Assembly (NCBI RefSeq): GCF_964355755.1
Contig: NC_092676.1
Span: forward strand, 8,478,288-8,542,287
Source of the DNA: Antedon mediterranea
Taxonomy: Eukaryota > Echinodermata > Crinoidea > Comatulida > Antedonidae
Length of the DNA: 64,000 bases
Direction: 5' to 3'
The notes beneath the pieces are model-generated. The model was not told the origin of the DNA. It was given only the letters and a program-made list of their open reading frames with translations, and searched no databases. A program made the position numbers and the translations under genes. This document shows, one piece after another, positions 58,360-64,000 of the stretch; position 1 is the first letter of the stretch; each line of letters begins with the position of its first letter.

Positions 58360-58690
58360 TGTCCCATAAATAGAGCTTGTCTGTAGTGTTAAAACATAAA
58401 TTTGTTTCCAGGAAGGTGTACCCATAGGGGTGTCCCCTGAAAAGGAATGCCAAGAGAGGTTGTACATTTCTGAGTGTCACGAAACCTAAGACCACGAAAG
58501 CTGTCTATGTGATACCAAAGGCAGTGACGTAACACTGAGGCCTCTAGTTTAGGGATGAAACAGTGGACATATTTTAGTGTATAACTTTCTCCAGTTCCTC
58601 CTACTCAGGGGCCTGCATAAGCTCCAGGGCCCTTGGGTTTAGCCAGTGAGCGCTCATAGTCGTTATACCACCTGATCAGAGTAGGATCAA
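58360..58690. repeat. GGGGACA-type fragment and GTGGCGTAAC...GGCCCCTGG-type repeats
   Basis: At 58370-58450 a fragment of the GGGGACA repeat (GTCTGTAGTGTTAAAACATA, TAGGGGTGTCCCCTGAAAAG). At 58520-58560 GTGACGTAACACTGAGGCC and TAGTTTAGGGA. At 58600-58680 GGGTTTAGCCAGTGAGCGCT and GTTATACCACCTGATCAG, which recurs at 60490-60545. These two units are relatives of the array at 59272. Confidence 0.5.
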
Positions 58691-59271
58691 GAATGCAAAA
58701 AAAAATCTGTTATATACATCAAACATGTTTAATTTGACTTTGTAGAACACATAAACACTATGAAGTGACTGAGTATTTTTAATCATAATTATGCATAAAT
58801 AAGATGAATATTTTGATTTAAATAAGGTATGTAATATGAATCAATATCTATAGGGTTGCTGTTAATCACAATTTATCGTGGGCGGATCTGGGATGTTGAG
58901 AAAGGAAGCCCAAAAAGGGATAAGACATTTGAAGGAGAAAGAGGATGTTGTTGCCTTTTCATGCTTGCCTCCCCTTCACACTCCCCAACAACTTTTCTGA
59001 ATTTATGTCAATTTAATTTTCCTTTTTGTTGTGTATACCAACCACCATACTTAATACTTAATTGTATATGCAATGCACATACATATTTGGTTCTAATTTC
59101 AATAAATAATGTGCAAAAGTACAATTTGTACATATATTAACATTTACATATGAATTAATTGAGTATGTATTTACATTATATGTGAAAGTGTATATTATAT
59201 AAACCGATGGTGATATACTGAAAATTAAAAATTAATTAATTAATAAACAGTGATGATGAGGACATGATTAT
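58691..59271. other. Stretch with no gene seen
   Basis: AT-rich. A 94-codon frame at 58856-59140 has no recognisable domain or splice signals. Confidence 0.4.
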
Positions 59272-59623
59272 GAGTGGTGTAATGTAGAGGACTATGAGGC
59301 CCCTGGTTTAGGGACACTAAGAGTGGTGTAATGTAGAGGACTATGAGGCCCCTGGTTTAGGGAAACTAAGTGGCCCTCCCACACTGGATGAGTGGTGTAA
59401 TGTAGAGGACTATGAGGCCCCTGGTTTAGGGACACTAAGAGTGGTGTAATGTAGAGGACTATGAGGCCCCTGGTTTAGGGACACTAAGAGTGGTGTAATG
59501 TAGAGGACTATGAGGCCCCTGGTTTAAGGACACTAAGTGGCCCTCCCACACTGGAGTGGTGTAATGTAGAGGACTATGAGGCCCCTGGTTTAGGGACCCC
59601 AAGTGGCCCTCTCACACTGGAGG
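59272..59623 (+). repeat. Two-length tandem array: 49-bp and 66-69-bp units
   Basis: Six units start at 59272, 59321, 59390, 59439, 59488 and 59554, all beginning GAGTGGTGTAATGTAGAGGA and containing GAGGCCCCTGGTTTAGGGA. Units 2, 5 and 6 carry an extra TGGCCCTCCCACACTGGA module. The spacing pattern is 49, 69, 49, 49, 66, so long and short monomers are interspersed as in a higher-order repeat. Confidence 0.95.
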
Positions 59624-59731
59624 ACTCATAGTTTTTTTTTTAAATATGCAAATACGTTTTTAGAGAGGAAAGGATTGGAATTAGAGGAATTAAATAAAAA
59701 TGTGATTGGACAATGGGACATATTTTTACCC

Positions 59732-60372
59732 TTAAAGACACTTTCCCTACATTTTTTAGATCTATTTTAAGATCACAAACTATATTTAATCTAAAAATAA
59801 TACTATATGGTCCTATTGCGATACCTTTTTGTCTTTAAATGGTTAAAAATGTGAAAAATAAGTCAATTCTAATAATTATAGCGACCCGCTATAAATCCCA
59901 AAATGCATTGCGCGCGGATTGATAAGTTTTTGTTTTTCTTCTGTAATTCACCCACTTTTCGATCGATCGTGAGGCCAAAACAAATGGAAGACTCCTAACT
60001 TTTCAGCGAAAATACCGGGTTTTCCCCAATTTGTATCAATGGAGTCTGGCAAAAATAGAAAGAAAATTAATGCAGCAACTATACAACCTCAGGCTAGGTA
60101 TATAGCTAGCGTACGATGTTCGTACGTTACCAATGTTTACCAGCTAGGCCTACAAAACTAAGCCTAGCTAGGCTAGGCCTAAAGACCGTCCACGAGAGGT
60201 CAGTCGCCGTGAGCTACCTAGGTAAGTGCATTGTTTCTCACTTTTTATCATAATTTACCATAAAACGTACATTTAAGACAAGGAATGACCTGGTTTAATG
60301 TTTTTAAAGTACTGTAATATATATGTATTATTTTTACAAAACGTCACAAATTGTAGGGAAGGTGTCTTTAAG
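59732..60372. mobile_element. 641-bp inverted-repeat transposon with TTTTACCC direct repeats
   Basis: TTAAAGACACTTTCCCTACA at the left and TGTAGGGAAGGTGTCTTTAA at the right are inverted with one difference. TTTTACCC (59724-59731 and 60373-60380) is a perfect 8-bp direct repeat immediately outside, allowing one extra G at the right end. The interior contains a TATAAAT (59890), a GCGCGCGG cluster, an ATG at 60039 opening 41 codons, repeated TAGGCCTA-like words and a perfect AG/GTAAGT donor at 60222. No transposase is seen. Confidence 0.75.
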
Positions 60373-60399
60373 TTTTACCCTTAATTTAAGTGTTTTCCT

Positions 60400-60586
60400 T
60401 AGGTAAGTGAATCATTTGTGAATACCCCTTAAGGCAATTCTTAAATTTTAAGGGTAGGTATTGCCCTTGCCTAAGTGGGATTGATGAATACGGCCACAGG
60501 GTTTAGCCACTGATCACACATAGCCGTTATGCCACTGGATTATATCAGATATAGAATCATACATGCATGATACTTGCAACAACTTG
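60400..60586. other. Spacer between TIR element and LINE
   Basis: Includes GGGTTTAGCCACTGATCACA and CCGTTATGCCACTGGATTA (60499-60542), a second copy of the repeat at 58635-58680. Confidence 0.5.
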
Positions 60587-61717
60587 GATCTGAAAAAAGC
60601 CTTCGATACGGTGAACCATAGCATTCTAATAAATAAATTATATTCATACGGGATTCGGGGGTTACCATTGGCTTTTTAAAAAAATTACCTATATAACAGA
60701 AAACAATATGCGAGTATAAATGGTATCGATTCAAATGAACTTTCCATAAGTTGCGGTGTACCCCAAGGGTCAGTATTGGGGCCTACATTGTTCCTTATAT
60801 AAATTATGTCAATGACATTGCACATGTGACTGACTACTTTGATACTCGTTTATTTGCAGACGATACCAGTTTGTTCCATACTTTTAATCCACATGATGAT
60901 ATTGACATGCAGTATATAGATAGCAAATTTAAAAATATTGTGGACTGGTGTGATTTAAATAAATTAACCATTAATACAAAAAAGACAGAGTATATAATTT
61001 TCCGTGGTAAACACACGGCTATTAAAACTAACGGAGCAATACATGTTAAAGGAACAGAAATTGACGAAGTAGAATCAACCGTGTATATAGGGGTCACACT
61101 TGACAAAAAACTCACATGGAAAAATCAAATTAATAAGGTCAACAAAAGTGTTAGTTCCAAGGCAGGTGTGCTCTATAAACTGAGAAATTTTGTTTCTAAG
61201 TCAATTTTTTTTGTTTCCAGAATATTTTTCACATGCCCAGCATCGTCACTCAACGAGATTTCAAGCAGGGGAAATCTTGCCATTCCAAAATACAAAAGTA
61301 ATGTTGGTCAATTTTCTGTCCGATATTCTGGTGCTAATTCATGGAACGAGATACCAGAAAATATTAAACACGACTCTAAAATTATATTTAAACGGAAATT
61401 AAAGCAATTCTTACTTTAGTTATATAATTATTTATTTTATTTATCTTATTTATGAAAAAGTGTAGTAATATTTGAATTTTAAAATATATAAATGGGATTG
61501 TTTTAACTTATTAAGTTTTTATTTTTAGGCCTGTGTTAAAGAAATTATTGCCCATAGTTGTACAAATTTAGTTAAGTATAATTTATGTAAAAGGGGCTGG
61601 ACTTGATTAGTGTTTACACTATTTTCTAGCTCCTTCCTTATGTTTTAAAATTTAATATTATTTATCATTGTAAAACAAAATATTATTTGGAAAATAAAGT
61701 TGAAGTTGAAGTTGAAC
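60587..61717 (+). pseudogene. Dead LINE (CR1/Jockey-like): reverse transcriptase fragment plus 3' tail
   Basis: The frame opens at DLKKAFDTV (reverse transcriptase motif A), passes an in-frame stop at 60677, continues through YLYNRKQYA and CGVPQGSVLGP (motif B), then shifts frame near 60800 and continues FADDTSLF (catalytic motif C), LNKLTINTKKTEY and VYIGVTLDKKLTW. After KLRNFVSKS the sequence jumps to a C-terminal segment with FSVRYSGANSWNEIP, so the conserved region between them is deleted. The protein stops at 61419. A 3' UTR follows, ending AATAAAGTTGAAGTTGAAG, the short tandem tail typical of CR1-like elements. It is 5'-truncated and inactive: one stop, one frameshift, one internal deletion. 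The endonuclease domain is absent. Confidence 0.9.
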
Positions 61718-61865
61718 ACTGGATTGATTAGATTCATTCAGTTACAGAGAAATACATTAATTATTCTCAAATTCAAAAGAAGTATTTTCACACTTATATA
61801 ATTATTATGTTTAAACTACAGTATGGAGTATACAGTAGTTTTAACACAACTAGGTAGATACTCCC
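61718..61865. other. Spacer
   Basis: AT-rich; nothing recognised. Confidence 0.5.
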
Positions 61866-62515
61866 TATAAAGGTGATAATTTGAGGACCAAACAAAGTGA
61901 CCCTTTGAAAAGGGGTTGACCATTGATGTAAAACATATATTGCCCTTTGTTTGTTTAACAGGAAAGAGCCCCTTTGAAAAGGGGTTGACCATTGATGTAA
62001 AACATATATTGCCCTTTGTTTGTTTAACAGGAAAAAGCCCCTTTGAAAAGGGGTTGACCATTGATGTAAAACATATATTGCCCTTTGTTTGTTTAACAGG
62101 AAAGAGCCCCGTTGAAAAGCGGTTGACCATTGATGTAAAACATATATTTCCCTTTATTTGTTTAACAGGAAAGAGCCCCTTTGAAAAGGGGTTGACCATT
62201 GATGTAAAACATATATTGCCCTTTGTTTGTTTAACAGGAAAGAGCCCCTTTGAAAAGCGGTTGACCATTGATTTAAAACATGTTTGTTTAACTGGAAAGT
62301 GTCCCTTGAAAAGGGGTTGGCCATTGATGTAAAACATATATTGCCCTTTGTTTGTTTAACAGGAAAGAGCCCCTTTGAAAAGCGGTTGACCATTGATGTA
62401 AAACATATATTGTTGTTCGTTTGTTTAACAGGAAAGAGCCCCTTTGAAAAGCAGTTGACCATTGATTTAAAACATGTTTGTTTAACTGGAAAGTGTCCCT
62501 TGAAAAGGGGTTCGC
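61866..62515 (+). repeat. 69-bp tandem array from the GGGGACA-type repeat
   Basis: About nine units, period 69 (for example 61912 to 61981), with GGGGTTGACCATTGATGTAA, AACATATATTGCCCTTTG and TTAACAGGAAAGAGCCCCTT. Some units lack the TATTGCCCTTTG segment (near 62275 and 62470). Sixty-nine is divisible by three, so both strands hold long repetitive open frames that are not genes. The vocabulary matches the 90-bp array at 50.5 kb. Confidence 0.95.
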
Positions 62516-62604
62516 CATATTTTTGGTTGTTGGACAGTGGCTTGGTCCTTGGAATCAGATTTTTGGCTGCTAAATAAAGTTTTGCGGAGTGCTGGCTTAG
62601 ATAA

Positions 62605-62955
62605 TATGGCCGAGCGGTTAAGGCAGGGGCGCCGTTTACCGTATCTAAAGAGCCAACAACAACATCGGCAAGGGTTCGAGGCCGACTCGCTCCTAGTTCT
62701 GGTGGTGGAACAAGTCTTCTCGGATAAGGACTATAAACAGTAGGTCCAGTGTACACAGTTATAACCTGTGTGTACTTTAAAGAACCCAGTTCATTATTCG
62801 AAAAAGAGTAGGGGGTTACCCCGGTGAACTGGTTCACACAATAGCCCCTGTATCAGGAGGATTACCACCTATCTGATAGGACAGTGATTAATTCACTATT
62901 GGTAATCCTTGGCCACATTGCCTAAAGACATAAAATAAAATAAAATAAAATAATA
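62605..62955 (+). mobile_element. tRNA-Leu/Ser-type SINE, full length with (ATAAA)n tail
   Basis: ATGGCCGAGCGGTTAAGGCA (A-box) and AAGGGTTCGAGGCCG (B-box) form the tRNA-like head. The body contains TTCTCGGATAAGGACTATAA, GGTCCAGTGTACAC, ACTTTAAAGAACCCAGTTC and GTAGGGGGTTACCCC. The tail is a perfect AAAAT repeat at about 62930-62953. It is the best-preserved copy in the window; the head most resembles tRNA-Leu or tRNA-Ser. Confidence 0.93.
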
Positions 62956-63390
62956 CCTTGTTCTTAGCCTCTGCTTCCTTAATTAATGTTTTATGTCACT
63001 AAAGTCATGAATATTAATGAGTTATGCTTGCTTTTAAAACCAGATTATGAGGGTAGTTAAAGGTTGGAATTTACATTTTGAATGTAATATATCAAATTAT
63101 GTTTATTTAAAAAAACTATTTACTATTTTAATGTAAATCTATGTTCAGAAATCTGGGTTGGATAAAAAATTACTAAAATGGGTGTAGTGTTAAGAATTTC
63201 TTTATAATGGAGCTCAACTTTGGAATAATTTAACCTTGGTTATAAAATGTACCTCTTCTTGATTTAAACTTCATAAATGAAGTTTAAATGTTTACTTTTA
63301 CAATAATATTAATGTTAGCCCGTGTTTATTTATTTTATACAGTTGTTTCTTTCTTATTGAATTATTGTTGATAGATGAAAATGTATGCAT
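62956..63390. other. Stretch with no gene seen
   Basis: AT-rich. An inverted pair, CTTCATAAATGAAG, lies near 63269. Confidence 0.45.
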
Positions 63391-63572
63391 TATGACTAAT
63401 TTATTTTTGTGACAGGAGTCAAACCTTGATTAGCGAAAGCTATTTTTTGGCTCCTTTTCACACACATACATATTGTATTGTATTGTATTGTACTATATTT
63501 ATGTATGATGATGTGAATAAAGTTGGTATATATATTAAACATATATTATGTTCAAAAAAAAAAAAAAAAAGA
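63391..63572 (+). mobile_element. LINE-like 3' end with poly(A)
   Basis: CCTTGATTAGCGAAAGC and TTTTGGCTCCTTTTCACAC, a GTATT microsatellite, GTGAATAAAGTTGGTATATA and an A-run of about 16 (63555-63571). The layout resembles the tail of the LINE at 60587 (GACTTGATTAGTG, TAGCTCCTTCC, AATAAAGTT), so it is probably a related element's 3' end. Confidence 0.5.
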
Positions 63573-64000
63573 ATAAAACCGTTCACATGACATCAATTTT
63601 CATATCTTCAGTTTATTATTTGGGATTCTGTACAAAACGTTCGATAGTGGACACAGCATCTGAAAAAACGTAACATAGCCCAAAGTTTTCTCCTGCCACC
63701 GATCTGAAATTTGGCTCAATGTGAACATACCTTAAGTCTGTTTTTAGTCATAGTATCAATTTTATTTTCAAATAGAATGGGGGACATATTAACACCCTCT
63801 CTGTAAACATCCACAAATTAATGACCATGTATTTTCAATTTCCATTTACAGTAAGTAACGAGAGGATAACATTTATGAATGAATAAATACTTCACTACAA
63901 CAACATACACATGGGTAGTAAAGAATTTACGGAGACGACAAGATGATGTAAATATTGTCCAGACTGTAATGTCATGAAGCAGGTGAACTATCAATTGATG
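63573..64000. other. Stretch with no gene seen
   Basis: Nothing recognised up to the window end. Confidence 0.45.

Noticed and set aside
59870-60230. Promoter and first exon of a new host gene
   Set aside because: The TATA box, CpG cluster, ATG and donor all lie inside a 641-bp inverted-repeat element with flanking direct repeats, so I call the element and report the signals as a finding.
62605-62690. Functional tRNA-Leu or tRNA-Ser gene
   Set aside because: The same head with the same downstream body recurs at other loci with A-rich tails, so it is a SINE.
61816-62837. Several repetitive open frames on both strands
   Set aside because: They are readings of the 69-bp array and adjoining SINE. 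Both strands being open at once points to repeat periodicity.

Overview
This is an AT-rich animal nuclear sequence with long introns, GT/AG splice sites, SINEs, LINE remnants and many small inverted-repeat DNA transposons. There is no bacterial-type gene layout. The one multi-exon gene I can identify is the 3' end of a PHF21A (BHC80) ortholog, so the host is a bilaterian animal. The low GC, compact exons, repeat style and the recurrent octamer TAGGCCTA suggest an invertebrate deuterostome, perhaps an echinoderm. That placement is an impression, not a demonstration.

Layout. Positions 1-911 are an open frame, incomplete at the window edge, encoding a basic protein that ends in a pipsqueak-type helix-turn-helix plus a CENP-B/pogo-type DNA-binding domain, with no transposase catalytic core. 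Positions 1769-6930 hold the last four coding exons of PHF21A in consistent phase (AT-hook, C4HC3 PHD finger, two coiled-coil/tail exons). A probable 3.3 kb 3' UTR follows, ending near an AATAAA at 10254; it contains a pre-miRNA-like hairpin at 9195-9276. About 350 bp beyond is a 20-copy, 53-bp tandem array (10610-11670).

From about 11.7 kb to 64 kb I find no convincing host protein-coding exon. This is intergenic or large-intron DNA with layers of repeats: at least six families of short inverted-repeat transposons; four copies of a tRNA-Leu/Ser-headed SINE; other tRNA-headed SINEs, one clearly derived from tRNA-Phe(GAA); a dead LINE reverse transcriptase (60587-61717) and several LINE tails; and many minisatellites. 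Two minisatellites (90-bp units at 50.5-51.3 kb, 69-bp units at 61.9-62.5 kb) appear to be independent local amplifications of one dispersed repeat family. A few moderately CpG-bearing or homeodomain/octamer-site-rich stretches are noted as possible regulatory elements.

Most notable: three 31-45 bp palindromes, each flanked by its own 7-9 bp direct repeat, as if they were extremely small transposed elements; a 641-bp inverted-repeat element carrying a TATA box, CpG cluster, ATG and perfect splice donor; and the transposase-derived DNA-binding frame lying just upstream of, and phase-compatible with, the PHF21A AT-hook exon. I found no prokaryote-style defence or biosynthetic system.
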